DNA of 64,000 nucleotides from Leptospira neocaledonica (GCF_002812205.1 NZ_NPEA01000001.1:473704-537703); one strand, 5' to 3'. Shown: positions 9,756 to 19,311, counted from the stretch's first letter. A program made the numbers and translations. Notes: a model not told the origin generated them from the letters alone.

Positions 9756-10441
9756 ATTGGTTCGACAAATTATTGGATTGGTTCTCCGGTTTTACGGACC
9801 AGTGGGAAAAACATGGAGTAAAATTCACTTTATACACTACGATCGCTATCTTGATCGGAGGATTATTTGAGCTGGTCCCGCCGTTTTTTCTTACAAAAAC
9901 CGCTGAACCTATCCAGAACGTAAAGCCGTATAACGCGTTAGAACTAGCAGGAAGAGATGTTTATCAGAAAGAAGGATGTAATAACTGCCACACTCAGATG
10001 ATTCGACCTTTCAAATGGGAAGTGGATCGTTTCGACCCTCAGCATTCTTACGGAAAAGACGGATATTCCAAAGCGGGAGAATATGTTTACGATCACCCAT
10101 TCTTATGGGGATCCAAAAGAACAGGACCTGATCTGGCTCACGAATCTCAGATCCAATCTTCTGCAGAATGGCATAAGACACATTTGATCAATCCTAGAGA
10201 TACAGCCAAAGGTTCTATCATGCCTGCTTATCCTTGGTTATTCGAAGAGTCTTCTATCATTGATGCTTCAAAGATCGCTGATCATATGAGAGGCCTCCAA
10301 AAGATCGGAGTTCCCTACACGGAAGAAGATATCAGCTCCGCTCCTACTCTATTGGCAGGAAAAACCGCCGGCGATGCTCTCATCGCCTACCTGCTGAAAT
10401 TAGGAAGAGATACCGCCGAATTGTCCAAAAGTTTACAGTGA
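9752..10441 (+). CDS. ccoO: cbb3 oxidase monohaem subunit II
   Basis: 229-residue membrane-anchored c-type cytochrome that passes electrons to CcoN. One N-terminal transmembrane helix (about 23-42; FTLYTTIAILIGGLFELVPP) is followed by the haem motif CNNCHTQ near residue 75 and the family segment MIRPFKWEVDRF. SIMPAYPWLF contains the likely distal Met ligand. It starts by ATGA overlap with ccoN and is followed by ccoQ 7 bp downstream. Confidence 0.95.
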   Translation: MNWFDKLLDWFSGFTDQWEKHGVKFTLYTTIAILIGGLFELVPPFFLTKTAEPIQNVKPYNALELAGRDVYQKEGCNNCHTQMIRPFKWEVDRFDPQHSYGKDGYSKAGEYVYDHPFLWGSKRTGPDLAHESQIQSSAEWHKTHLINPRDTAKGSIMPAYPWLFEESSIIDASKIADHMRGLQKIGVPYTEEDISSAPTLLAGKTAGDALIAYLLKLGRDTAELSKSLQ

Positions 10442-10448
10442 GGTAACA

Positions 10449-10595
10449 ATGGATCTAGATACATTACAAATTTATAAATCTTTAAGACTTCCGATTCTGG
10501 TCCTTTCCATATTTACGATTATCTTATACGTATATCGAAGCTCAAGAAAGGAAAGAATGGAAAAACCTAAATTTAGAATGCTGGAGGAGGATTAA
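10449..10595 (+). CDS. ccoQ: cbb3 oxidase small subunit CcoQ-like
   Basis: A 48-residue open frame in the expected ccoQ position: ATG 10449, TAA 10593-10595, with GAGGT just upstream. The product begins MDLDTLQIYKSLRLPILVL, has a single membrane helix (about residues 14-29) followed by YRSSRKERM, and ends KFRMLEED. CcoQ proteins are short one-helix peptides that stabilise the oxidase. The ribosome site of ccoP (GGAGGAG) lies inside its last codons, which supports real coupled translation. The assignment rests on position, size and topology, since sequence conservation of CcoQ is low. Confidence 0.82.
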   Translation: MDLDTLQIYKSLRLPILVLSIFTIILYVYRSSRKERMEKPKFRMLEED

Positions 10596-10596
10596 A

Positions 10597-11130
10597 ATGA
10601 GCGACCCAAACAAGGAATTCGACGGGATCAGACAGGCAGATAATCCTCTTCCGGAATGGTGGAAATGGGTTTTCTTAGGATGTATCATTTTTTCCGGGAT
10701 TTACGCAGTATATTTCCACGGATTTTCCAACTGGGGAACAAGCGAGTATTACGCGGCCCAGATCCAAGAATACGAAAAAGAATTTCCGAATCGTAACGTT
10801 GCAGTTGAGTCCACTGATGGCTCTAATCCTTTCAGAGGAAATCAAGACGCTATCAGTATCGGACAGAAAACATTCCAAACCTATTGTGTCGCCTGCCATG
10901 GCCCAACGGGAGAAGGTTTAGTAGGCCCAAACCTTATGGATAAAGAGTGGTTACATGGAAATACAGATTTAGAACTTTATGCAACCGTAATGAAAGGAAT
11001 TTCCGTAGAAAGGACAAAGTCAGGCAGGGGACCAATGCCTGCGCATGAGAATTCATTAGGTTCCGAAAAAGTTTACCAGGTGCTTGCTTGGTTAGCCTCC
11101 AGGAATCCGGAGCTAAAATCTTCCAAATAA
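10597..11130 (+). CDS. ccoP: cbb3 oxidase subunit III, short mono-haem form
   Basis: 177 residues: an N-terminal soluble stretch with the family motif NPLPEWWKWVF, one transmembrane helix (about 24-43), then a single cytochrome c domain with CVACHG near residue 100 and a distal Met in GPMPAHE. Usual CcoP proteins are near 300 residues with two CXXCH haem sites; only one is present here. The frame is intact with normal codon use, so this looks like a short form rather than a broken gene. It follows ccoQ after 1 bp and uses its GGAGGAG site. Confidence 0.92.
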   Translation: MSDPNKEFDGIRQADNPLPEWWKWVFLGCIIFSGIYAVYFHGFSNWGTSEYYAAQIQEYEKEFPNRNVAVESTDGSNPFRGNQDAISIGQKTFQTYCVACHGPTGEGLVGPNLMDKEWLHGNTDLELYATVMKGISVERTKSGRGPMPAHENSLGSEKVYQVLAWLASRNPELKSSK

Positions 11131-11164
11131 GTTTAACCGTCTCAGAGAATCAATAGGAGGAGCA

Positions 11165-12532
11165 ATGATCATTTCAAGGCCAATGCAAGGAAAGATAAGG
11201 ACCGCCAGAAATTACGTCCAGGTATTCTTGGTTCTTCTCTTTTTTATAACTCCTTGGATTCGCTGGGACGGATTTCAAATTATCCGATTGGATATACCGG
11301 ATAGAAAGTTTTTTCTATTCGGTCATATTTTTATTCCTCAGGAGGGATACTTTCTTCATTTATTCCTGATCGCAGCAGGACTTTGCCTCTTCTTCTTTAC
11401 TACTCTAATCGGTAGAGTCTGGTGCGGATGGGCCTGTCCTCAAACAATCTACTCTGATATTTTTGATTGGATAGGAAGAAGGATCCAAAATTCTAAATAT
11501 GGAAAACAAGACGCAAACCGTGCATTGGTAATTTTAACTCATATAGCTTGGATCTTAGTCGGCTTTGCTGCATCTTTCGCTTGGATCTCTTATTTTTCAG
11601 ATCCATACCAAATGATCACATATTTCAAAAATCCTAATTTAGATTTCCCTACTTGGTTTTTATTCTTAGGATTTTTTACATTCGCGATGTATGCAGATAT
11701 AGCATTCATACGGGAACAATTCTGTAAATACGGTTGTCCGTATGCACGTTTCCAAACAGTGATGATGGACAATCATTCCGTTAATATCACTTACGATTAC
11801 ACAAGAGGAGAGCCTAGAAGAAAGGGGAAAACAAAGGTCGGGGACTGCACAGCTTGTAATATGTGCCTTGTAGTATGTCCCACAGGAATAGATATTAGAG
11901 ACGGAGCAAATCCTTGGTGTATTGCCTGCGGAAAATGTTCAGATGCATGCACAAAACAAATGGGCAAGGAAAATAAGAAAACACTGATCGGATATTGGTC
12001 AGAAAACCAGATCTCCCAAAAAGGATCTTCTATCCGTTGGATCCGTCCAAGAACCATTATATATGCACTTTCCTTAATACTTACAATTTCTTCTATTGGA
12101 ATTTTATTATCAAACAGAGTTCCACTCTATCTCTCCGTTCTTCCGGACAGAAATATACAACCGATGTTAATCCAAGATGGGATCGTTCGTAACTTTTACG
12201 AAGTACAAATGCAGAACCTGACCTCTAAAGATAGAATTCTAAAATTTGAAATAGAAAATTCTGATCTCCAAGGAGAAAGAAAGATACTCGTTGGCGGAAC
12301 GGAACAAGCCATAGTAGAGCTAAAGGGTGATTCCGAAGAAAGATACAGGCTATTCATAGAACTTAAAATAACGGAGCAGGATTCTAAAAAAAGAAGCCAC
12401 GATATCAAGCTAAAAGTAATCGATATTCAAGATTTAGAATATTCTAAATCTGAAACAGTTCCGTTCCTACTTCCGGTATCTATATCCGGATGGAAATTAC
12501 CAAATGATGAGAGGATAGTCCATGGACGTTAG
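11165..12532 (+). CDS. ccoG: cbb3 oxidase assembly ferredoxin CcoG (RdxA/FixG)
   Basis: 455-residue polytopic iron-sulfur protein needed for cbb3 maturation, with a proposed role in copper reduction. The N-terminal membrane part holds GRVWCGWACPQTIYSDIFDW. Two 4Fe-4S clusters are shown by CTACNMCLVVCP and CIACGKCSDAC (about residues 228-262). A C-terminal helix near 300 anchors a periplasmic immunoglobulin-like domain, typical of FixG. Shine-Dalgarno AGGAGGAGC directly precedes ATG 11165. The end overlaps fixH by 11 bp. Confidence 0.94.
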   Translation: MIISRPMQGKIRTARNYVQVFLVLLFFITPWIRWDGFQIIRLDIPDRKFFLFGHIFIPQEGYFLHLFLIAAGLCLFFFTTLIGRVWCGWACPQTIYSDIFDWIGRRIQNSKYGKQDANRALVILTHIAWILVGFAASFAWISYFSDPYQMITYFKNPNLDFPTWFLFLGFFTFAMYADIAFIREQFCKYGCPYARFQTVMMDNHSVNITYDYTRGEPRRKGKTKVGDCTACNMCLVVCPTGIDIRDGANPWCIACGKCSDACTKQMGKENKKTLIGYWSENQISQKGSSIRWIRPRTIIYALSLILTISSIGILLSNRVPLYLSVLPDRNIQPMLIQDGIVRNFYEVQMQNLTSKDRILKFEIENSDLQGERKILVGGTEQAIVELKGDSEERYRLFIELKITEQDSKKRSHDIKLKVIDIQDLEYSKSETVPFLLPVSISGWKLPNDERIVHGR

Positions 12533-13007
12533 TTTAAAAAGAGCATTTTGGGTGATCAAGATCGCATTTCTGGCAATATTTGTAGCTACATTTTACACGG
12601 TAAAACTTGCATTAGCTGGCCATACACCCGCTATCGACTCCAATTATTACGAAAAAGGGCTCAAATATGAACAGTCGATTCTTTCCCAAAGAAAAATGAT
12701 AGAAGCTGGCTACGGATTCCAGGCGGATTGGATCCAAAATCCTAATTCAATGCGATCAGGAAAGCAAGAGCTACAGTTGGAATTCAAACATTACGGGCAA
12801 AAGATCAAAGGTGCTCAGATCCAAGTCCAATTGGATAAAACCGCGACTGAAAAATTTAATGAGACAATCACCTTAAAAGAAGGAACTTCGGGAAAATACC
12901 AAGGAACACTCTTTGTTCCCTTCCCAGGAGAATGGAGAATTTCAATCTCCGCCAAAATTCCAGAGGGAACCTTGGAAAAAACCGTAACCGTTAAGGTGAC
13001 CCCTTGA
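12522..13007 (+). CDS. ccoH: FixH family protein
   Basis: 161 residues. An N-terminal membrane helix (about 8-31) precedes the FixH-like motif DSNYYEKGLKYEQ near residue 40. A beta-rich periplasmic domain ends in PFPGEWRISISAKI. CcoH/FixH is an assembly factor of cbb3 oxidase that contacts the early CcoN-CcoO intermediates. Overlaps of 11 bp with ccoG and 4 bp with ccoI put it firmly in the operon. Family conservation is modest, so position carries much of the call. Confidence 0.85.
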   Translation: MDVSLKRAFWVIKIAFLAIFVATFYTVKLALAGHTPAIDSNYYEKGLKYEQSILSQRKMIEAGYGFQADWIQNPNSMRSGKQELQLEFKHYGQKIKGAQIQVQLDKTATEKFNETITLKEGTSGKYQGTLFVPFPGEWRISISAKIPEGTLEKTVTVKVTP

Positions 13008-15472
13008 AAGTATTAGAAAACAAAACATTATGTTTTCATTGTAATACCGAGATAGAAGGGGTATCCATACACAGAAAGGAACAAGGATTAGAGAGAGAAT
13101 ATTGTTGCAATGGATGTGCGGAAATCTCTCATCTATTGTTAGAAAACGGACTGGATCAATTCTACCAGATTAGAGGAACCCAATCCCTAGAACCGATCGA
13201 TACGTATGCTCCACAATTTTCTCCTGAAGAATTGGACAATGAATCCGTATATTCTGAATATTTAGATAAGAAGAATGGTTCGGACTCAAATGTATACATC
13301 ACCGTTACAAATCTACATTGTTCTGCCTGTGTATGGTTGATAGAAACTGTTCTCACTAAAACAGAAGGGATCCGAGAAGCAAGGATCAATTTTGGAACAG
13401 GAAGACTTAAAATAGGATTCGATCTTTCTAAGATTACCCTCGGGAAAATTATCAAAACAATCGAAAGTTTGGGATACAAGGCCAAACTGTATTCTCCACT
13501 TAAAGCGGAATCCAAGGTGGAAAAACCATTTCAAGAACTAAGCACTCGAATGATAGTCGCGGGTTTCTGTTGGGGAAATATCATGTTATTCTCTGCCAGT
13601 CTCTATGCAGGTTATTTCGAAGGAATGGAATTAAATATTAAAAATTTATTCCATTATATTTCCTGGATATTTGCTACCCCAGTTTATTTTTACTCAGGCT
13701 ATCCTTTCTGGAAAGGAGCCTACGAATCCTGGAAAAGAAAACTTCTTGGAATGGATACATTATTATTCGCAGGGGTAAGTCTCGCTTACTTCTACAGTAT
13801 CTATGTAAACATTTCCGGAAAAGGAGAGGTTTATTTCGACTCTGTTTGCACCATATACTTCTTCATATTACTTGGAAAATATTTTGAAGCAATGATCCGC
13901 TACAAAGCAGGAACAAAAATCGGAGAATTACTCTCTCTTCTGCCAGAGGAATACGAAGTTTCTAAAAAAGGAAATTGGTCCAAACAGTCCTCCTCTTCGA
14001 TTGAAAAAGGAGATATAATTAAATTATCCTTGGGAAGTAAGGCCCCAGTAGACGGGGTCTTAGAATCGGAGACCGCATTTTTTGATGAATCCGTTTTGAC
14101 CGGAGAAAGTAAACCGATCCGAAAAACCATAGGAGCGGAGATCAAAGCAGGTTCAGTTTCACTTTCCACGGATATAAAATTCAAAGCAAAAGGAAATACA
14201 AATGAAAGTTCACTCGCTCAGATCGGCAGAATATTAGAAGATTCTTTATTAACAAAGCCGAAAATCCAAAGAAGTACGGATAAACTTGCCGCTGTTTTCA
14301 TAAAAGTTGTATTATTTGTTGCAATCGGAACATTTATCTATTGGTTTAAGTTTCATTCTACAGAAGACGCGATCTTGAATACGATCAGCGTTTTGATTGT
14401 AGCCTGCCCTTGTGCATTGGGCTTAAGCGTTCCTGCCGCACTAGTGATCAGCCATTTACTCCAATCAAAAGAAGGTGTACTAGTTAAAAATCCGGAGTCT
14501 GTGGAAATTTTAGCAAAAGCAAACCGTATCTTCTTTGACAAAACTGGAACCTTGACCACAGGCAAAATGGAATTGAGTGCAGAAAAATATTTTGTGATAG
14601 ATGAAAACCTATCCAAATTCAGAGAGATCGCAATTCGATTAGAATCCAATTCTACTCATCCAATCGCAAAATCAATTATCGAAACTTTTGCATCGGATGC
14701 TCCAAAGTTTTCAGAAAATATTAGCAACGATAAGTTCAGAGGAGGTCCCGCGAGTATCTCCTCAGGCGGTTGGAGCTCCTACAAAGAAATACCGGGAGAA
14801 GGAATGGAGGCAATATTCCGAGGTAAAACTTACAGAATCGGAAAAAAAAATTTTGCCTGGGAAAATCGGCCGGAAAACGACGGGTGGGTTCATCTTTCCG
14901 AGAATGGTATCCCCTTAGTCGCTTGGGAATTTAAGGATAAGGCCAGAGTAGAGGCAAAAGAGGCCATCAAAGAATTAAAATTATTTTTCTCTAATATGGA
15001 AATTCTTTCCGGGGATATTTCTTCCAAGGTAGAGACACTTTCCAAAGAGCTCGAGATTCGAAATTATAAGGCAAATCTAACTCCTATCCAAAAAAAAGAA
15101 AGGATCTTAGAAGCACAATCTTCCGGAGAAGTGGTCCTTATGGTGGGAGACGGGATTAACGATTCTGCATGTATCGCACAGGCGGATCTGGGAATTTCCA
15201 TGGGAATGGGCTCCGATCTTTCTTTAGATAAATCGGATATTATATTGGTAAAAAACAGATTAGATTCCCTTCCTAAATCCGTATTGATTGCCCAAAAAAC
15301 AAGAAGGGTCATACTTCAAAATATTTGTCTTTCTTTAATTTATAATTCTATAATGATCCCGTTAGCGGCAGGAGGATTCATGCTCCCCGTAATCTGTGCG
15401 GGTTTTATGACATTAAGCTCGCTGACAGTGGTCCTAAATTCAATTTCTTTAAAACATAGGGTATTTACATGA
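13004..15472 (+). CDS. ccoI: copper-transporting P1B-type ATPase CcoI/FixI
   Basis: 822 residues. The N-terminal cysteine-rich segment (CFHCNTEIEG, then EYCCNGCAEI) is a P-ATPase-associated metal-binding domain. An HMA domain with LHCSACVW lies near residue 105. Eight-helix ATPase core: the CPC motif VACPCALGLS, the phosphorylation site FDKTGTLTTGKM and the hinge GDGINDSACIAQADLGISMG. It delivers copper for CuB of the cbb3 oxidase by moving it to the periplasm. It starts as TTG 13004 overlapping the fixH stop, and its stop overlaps ccoS by ATGA. Confidence 0.93.
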   Translation: MKVLENKTLCFHCNTEIEGVSIHRKEQGLEREYCCNGCAEISHLLLENGLDQFYQIRGTQSLEPIDTYAPQFSPEELDNESVYSEYLDKKNGSDSNVYITVTNLHCSACVWLIETVLTKTEGIREARINFGTGRLKIGFDLSKITLGKIIKTIESLGYKAKLYSPLKAESKVEKPFQELSTRMIVAGFCWGNIMLFSASLYAGYFEGMELNIKNLFHYISWIFATPVYFYSGYPFWKGAYESWKRKLLGMDTLLFAGVSLAYFYSIYVNISGKGEVYFDSVCTIYFFILLGKYFEAMIRYKAGTKIGELLSLLPEEYEVSKKGNWSKQSSSSIEKGDIIKLSLGSKAPVDGVLESETAFFDESVLTGESKPIRKTIGAEIKAGSVSLSTDIKFKAKGNTNESSLAQIGRILEDSLLTKPKIQRSTDKLAAVFIKVVLFVAIGTFIYWFKFHSTEDAILNTISVLIVACPCALGLSVPAALVISHLLQSKEGVLVKNPESVEILAKANRIFFDKTGTLTTGKMELSAEKYFVIDENLSKFREIAIRLESNSTHPIAKSIIETFASDAPKFSENISNDKFRGGPASISSGGWSSYKEIPGEGMEAIFRGKTYRIGKKNFAWENRPENDGWVHLSENGIPLVAWEFKDKARVEAKEAIKELKLFFSNMEILSGDISSKVETLSKELEIRNYKANLTPIQKKERILEAQSSGEVVLMVGDGINDSACIAQADLGISMGMGSDLSLDKSDIILVKNRLDSLPKSVLIAQKTRRVILQNICLSLIYNSIMIPLAAGGFMLPVICAGFMTLSSLTVVLNSISLKHRVFT

Positions 15473-15627
15473 ACGCTTTGTATCTAACTATACCAATCGC
15501 ACTCGTGATCTCCTTCGGGGCATTTTATGTATTTTTAATCAATCTTAAGTCGGGGCAATACGAAGATATCGAAGGCCCCAAGTATAGAATGTTATTTGAA
15601 GAAGACAAACAGGAAAAACCAAATTAG
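15469..15627 (+). CDS. ccoS: cbb3 oxidase maturation protein CcoS
   Basis: A 52-residue frame starting ATG 15469 inside the ccoI stop (ATGA). One N-terminal helix (ALYLTIPIALVISFGAFYVF) is followed by SGQYEDIEGPKYRMLFEED. The 'G-Q-Y-x-D-x-x-x-P-x-x-R-M/I-L' pattern after a single helix is the CcoS signature. CcoS is needed for cofactor insertion into cbb3 oxidase. It is small but fully supported by overlap, position directly after ccoI and motif. Confidence 0.9.
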   Translation: MNALYLTIPIALVISFGAFYVFLINLKSGQYEDIEGPKYRMLFEEDKQEKPN

Positions 15628-15636
15628 GAGTTTATT

Positions 15637-16389
15637 ATGGAACTGATTTCCGCTATCTTATTCGGCTCTTTTTTAAACGGTCTAACAGGCTCCTTCCATT
15701 GTTTGGGAATGTGTGGCCCATTGGCGGGAAGCTTGAACCTATCATTATCTCCGACTGATAAAAAGGAAAGTCCGGTTCTATTACAAATTTTATATAATCT
15801 AGGAAGATTAGTCTCCTACTCCTCAATCGGATTAGGTTTTGGATTTTTAGGGAAAATCACAAATCAAAGTTTTTCCCTATTACTTCCCGCTCAAGAATTC
15901 GCTGCCTGGTTCGGAGTGGGTTTTATCTTACTCTTTGGAGTTTCCATTCTATTCCAAAAAGACTGGACCCAGAATCGATTTTTCTCCAAAACTTTTTCTA
16001 AAGTAGGATCCAAACTTTTAAAAATGAGGGAAAACAAAAGCCCAAGCAACAGATTGGGAATTGGATTTGTTTTCGGCATGTTAACCGGGTTTTTACCATG
16101 CGGAATCTTATATCCCGCATTCGTGATGGCATTTGCAACCGGCTCACCTGCATTCGGCGCATTAAGTATGTTCTTCTTTTTTTTAGGGACCTTCCCCTTA
16201 CTTTTCGGATTCGGCTTAGGATTCAGAATAATCTTGCTAAAGTTCGGAAAAGATAAACTCAAACTCGCAGGTTTTACGATCATTCTTCTTTCAATCTCTC
16301 TAATGTTATTCAGAATGAATCATACTCATCAACATTCCGAAACGGGAGAAACAATGAAAGAAGGTAGTCATCATCAACACCACCATTAA
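15637..16389 (+). CDS. SafE/UreH-like membrane protein with His-rich tail
   Basis: 250 residues with about six hydrophobic helices. The N-terminal GLTGSFHCLGMCGPLAG is the SafE/TauE-like (DsbD_2/UreH-type) signature common in genes following ccoS. A second copy of the fold has GMLTGFLPCGILYPAFVMA; both Cys motifs (HCLGMC and PCG) may bind copper. The last 24 residues are rich in His (HTHQHSE and HHQHHH), suggesting metal binding. A likely role is copper handling for oxidase assembly; sulfite export is only the generic family label. AGGAG lies just upstream of ATG. It ends 3 bp from a convergent gene. Confidence 0.85.
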   Translation: MELISAILFGSFLNGLTGSFHCLGMCGPLAGSLNLSLSPTDKKESPVLLQILYNLGRLVSYSSIGLGFGFLGKITNQSFSLLLPAQEFAAWFGVGFILLFGVSILFQKDWTQNRFFSKTFSKVGSKLLKMRENKSPSNRLGIGFVFGMLTGFLPCGILYPAFVMAFATGSPAFGALSMFFFFLGTFPLLFGFGLGFRIILLKFGKDKLKLAGFTIILLSISLMLFRMNHTHQHSETGETMKEGSHHQHHH

Positions 16390-16392
16390 CTT

Positions 16393-17061
16393 TTAAAATT
16401 CGGAGAAGTCTCTGGATCTTTTTTCTGGGAAGCGGTACCATCTTTGTATGGCTTCTGAAACTAAAAACCACTTAGTATTGTCCTCAAAATGACTGGGAGA
16501 TCCAGGCACAAAATATACTTTCTTAATAAAGGTTTCTATCTTAGAAAGAACAGAACGATTCACTATCCTTCCGGCAAAATCGAGTTCACCTAAAATATTC
16601 AGCACGGAAGCATTTAAGAACTTACCGTCATATTCCTGAAGACCATTCCCAATCAATATCAGGCTTTCTACAGTAGAGTCAGAACTTCCTGCAGCCCGGA
16701 ACATTCTACCCGCAATGGAAGAAGAACCTATATAAGAAATTTTTAAAGAATTGGCGCCTTCTATATTTTTAATCTGTTTTGTGATTTCGGAAAGACGATC
16801 CGATAAAAGATTGATATCGGATCGATTGGCGTGTATTTCTTTTTCTTCTTGGGTCAATAAACCTTTTAGAAAAAGAGTAGCAACTCCCCTTTCATTAAGA
16901 AAATTCCTCATTTTAGAAAATCGATCCGCAAATTTGTCTTCTTTCTCATCCAGAACCAGGACAGCCAAAAAGACCGCCTGGCTCGGGATAAAAAGTTCTG
17001 CTTTCAAGCGAACCCGATTTACTTGGAAATCGAGAGTATTTTGAAGATCATACCTGACCAT
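16393..17061 (-). CDS. alpha/beta-hydrolase-like protein, degenerate
   Basis: 222 residues. The pattern recalls dienelactone-hydrolase-type proteins: strand-rich VFLAVLVLDEKED, then RGVATLFLKGLLTQEEKEI, a nucleophile-elbow-like ISYIGSSSIAGRMFRAAG near residue 110, LGELDFAGRI near the acid position, and a terminal SPSHFEDN with a His. The elbow reads G-S-S-S-I-A-G rather than a canonical G-x-S-x-G, so catalysis is doubtful. It is convergent with the SafE-like gene. The family call is tentative; it could be a Leptospira-specific protein. Confidence 0.5.
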   Translation of the reverse strand: MVRYDLQNTLDFQVNRVRLKAELFIPSQAVFLAVLVLDEKEDKFADRFSKMRNFLNERGVATLFLKGLLTQEEKEIHANRSDINLLSDRLSEITKQIKNIEGANSLKISYIGSSSIAGRMFRAAGSSDSTVESLILIGNGLQEYDGKFLNASVLNILGELDFAGRIVNRSVLSKIETFIKKVYFVPGSPSHFEDNTKWFLVSEAIQRWYRFPEKRSRDFSEF

Positions 17062-17103
17062 TTTATAAAACTTTAATTTTCAATTATAAAAATGATCGTA
17101 CGT

Positions 17104-17784
17104 TTAATCTAATAAACGAAGAAGTGCCTCTTTATTCTTGATTACTATTTTTCTTTTATCTATTTCCACCCAACCTCTACTTTTAAAATCTGCTAAGGCG
17201 CGAACTAATGTCTCCGTAGTCACACCTATCATAGATGCCATGATTTCACGAGTAAAAGGAAGATCTTCTTCCGAGTCCTGGGATTCCGATAATTGTAACA
17301 AAAATTCCGAAAGTTTTGCATGAACCTGACGAGTTCCCAAAGAGTAGATCTTATTTTCAGATTCCACCGCTTCTATCGTAACTTGCCTGAACACTGAATT
17401 TTGAAATTCGGAATCAGAGTTTAAAAGTCTGCGAAGTTCTTCTTCTTCCACAAATAAAACTGTGGATTCGACAAGTGCAACCGCATGATGCAGATAATTT
17501 CCACCTATGGCAGCATCTCTAATCCCGACCCAATTTCCTGGATGATAAATTCTGAATGTATGCTGTTTTTCCCCGGAACCGGAAGTTCTATATGATCGAA
17601 TGGAACCGGTCTCTACTATATAAAATCCGTTCGCTTGCTCTCCTTGAGAGAACAAGATCTCGTTTTTGGAAATTTTCTTGCGAGTGAAATTAACTTCATG
17701 GTGGTGGAGAAGATTTTCATTCGGAAAAATTTCCCTTGGTAAAACTCGATTTGTTTCGGTTGCGATTTTTACTGCGCTGGTCAT
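17104..17784 (-). CDS. Crp/Fnr-family transcription regulator, cysteine-free
   Basis: 226 residues. A cyclic-nucleotide-type sensor barrel (about 35-130; GEQANGFYIVETGSIRSY, then FRIYHPGNWVGIRDAAIGG) is followed by a long dimer helix and a Crp-type helix-turn-helix (about 160-215; FTREIMASMIGVTTETLVRA). The recognition helix keeps the Glu and Arg that read the TTGA half-site in FNR, with Val at the Ser position. It has no Cys at all, so it cannot hold the oxygen-sensing Fe-S cluster; a haem, nucleotide or other ligand is possible. AGGGA precedes ATG. Lying 0.7 kb after the cbb3 locus, it may regulate it. Confidence 0.88.
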   Translation of the reverse strand: MTSAVKIATETNRVLPREIFPNENLLHHHEVNFTRKKISKNEILFSQGEQANGFYIVETGSIRSYRTSGSGEKQHTFRIYHPGNWVGIRDAAIGGNYLHHAVALVESTVLFVEEEELRRLLNSDSEFQNSVFRQVTIEAVESENKIYSLGTRQVHAKLSEFLLQLSESQDSEEDLPFTREIMASMIGVTTETLVRALADFKSRGWVEIDKRKIVIKNKEALLRLLD

Positions 17785-17925
17785 GGTTTAAGTCCCTTTT
17801 ATATCTCGATGGTCTTACCATAAGTGAGAATAAAGCAAAGGTCAAGGGCCGACGGGAGATCCTACCAATTAGGGCGGTTTCCTGCGGATTTCCAGGGTGA
17901 AAATTCCAGGACCTTAACCTCATTA

Positions 17926-19311
17926 TTATACTTCGAATTCGAAAACTTCCCCTCTCTCAGGGATTTTTGTTTCCCAACCATATACTTTACGGATCCGATT
18001 TCCCAAGATACGACTGGCATCCTCTTCCCCATGAACAATGAATACTTGTTTAGGAGCTATTTTTATCTTGGATAACCAAGAGACAAGTTCGGACTGATCA
18101 GCATGAGCGGATAATCCGTCTATATTTTGAACATCACATCTTACCTCATGATATTTTCCTCGAATCTTAATCTCAGTATCTCCTCTTAGCAACTTATTGC
18201 CTCTGGTCTCTCTTGCTTGGTAGCCTACGAATAATACTAACGAGTTAGGATCTCCTAAGGAATGTTCCAAATAGGAAAGAACTCTACCTCCCGTAGCCAT
18301 CCCACTCCCAGCGATCACAATTTTAGGACCTTTTTTATTAGCTATTTTTTTGGTCTCAAAAGATTCGGTGATGCAGATTATATCCTCTTTCAATTCGGAT
18401 AATTCCTCTTCCTTTAGCTTATGCCATTCAGCGCCATAAACATTAAATAAATCTAAAACTTTGGAACCCATAGGAGAATCCATATAGACAGGAATATTAG
18501 GGATCTCGCCTTCCTTCATCAATTTCCAAATCAAATACATAACTGCCTGGATCCTTTCTACTGCAAAACAAGGAATGATAATAGTTCCTTTGGAAGTGGA
18601 AAATTCGTGAATTAGCTGAGCCAAACGTTTAATCGGATTTCCTCTGTGTATCCGATTCCCGTAAGTGGATTCTATTAAGATAATATCTCCTTCTTCCGGT
18701 TTTTCCGGAGGAAATAAAAGAGGGTCCTCTTCTCTTCCGATATCTCCTGAAAAAATAAGGGATTTATTTCCGAGTTTCAACTCAATGAAGCTCGCTCCCA
18801 AAATATGTCCATTGTATCTAAAACGAAATCGTATATTAGGTTCTAAATCAAACCATTCTCCTAATTCTACTGAATGAAATAGTTCGACCGTTTTTTCGGC
18901 ATCATCGCTATCATATAATGGAAAAGCAGGCTTATGCTTGGAATATCCGCCCGAATTTGCGAGTTCAGCATCTTCTTCCTGTAATTTTGCACTATCTTTC
19001 AGAACTATATTCGATACATCTAATGTAGGTTTAGTACCGAATATTTTCCCCCTGAATCCCTTTTTAACTACTCTCGGCAAGTAACCGCAATGGTCTAAAT
19101 GGCCATGTGTAAGAAGAATATAATCTATTTCCGTTGGGAAAAATTGGTCTGAGTCCCAGTTTAGAAGCCTTAACTTTTTCTCTCCTTGAAAAAGTCCACA
19201 GTCGACAAGGATTGTTTTACCGAAGGCTTTTATAAGGTATTTAGAACCGGTAACAGTTCCCACTCCTCCTAAAAATTGAAGACTAACGAAACGTTCGTTC
19301 TGATTCTCCAC
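17926..19311 (-). CDS. beta-CASP metallo-beta-lactamase RNase
   Basis: 461 residues, matching bacterial beta-CASP ribonucleases related to CPSF73. Motif 2, THGHLDHCG, lies near residue 66; FSGDIGREEDPL holds motif 4; the beta-CASP insert includes IIPCFAVERIQ; then GSGMATGGRVLSYL, SAHADQSEL and VHGEEDA at the C-terminus supply the remaining metal ligands. It likely processes or degrades RNA in the cytoplasm. The start is GTG 19311 with AAGGAG 9 nt upstream; an upstream ATG is followed at once by a stop. It is transcribed alone on the minus strand. Confidence 0.92.
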   Translation of the reverse strand: MENQNERFVSLQFLGGVGTVTGSKYLIKAFGKTILVDCGLFQGEKKLRLLNWDSDQFFPTEIDYILLTHGHLDHCGYLPRVVKKGFRGKIFGTKPTLDVSNIVLKDSAKLQEEDAELANSGGYSKHKPAFPLYDSDDAEKTVELFHSVELGEWFDLEPNIRFRFRYNGHILGASFIELKLGNKSLIFSGDIGREEDPLLFPPEKPEEGDIILIESTYGNRIHRGNPIKRLAQLIHEFSTSKGTIIIPCFAVERIQAVMYLIWKLMKEGEIPNIPVYMDSPMGSKVLDLFNVYGAEWHKLKEEELSELKEDIICITESFETKKIANKKGPKIVIAGSGMATGGRVLSYLEHSLGDPNSLVLFVGYQARETRGNKLLRGDTEIKIRGKYHEVRCDVQNIDGLSAHADQSELVSWLSKIKIAPKQVFIVHGEEDASRILGNRIRKVYGWETKIPERGEVFEFEV

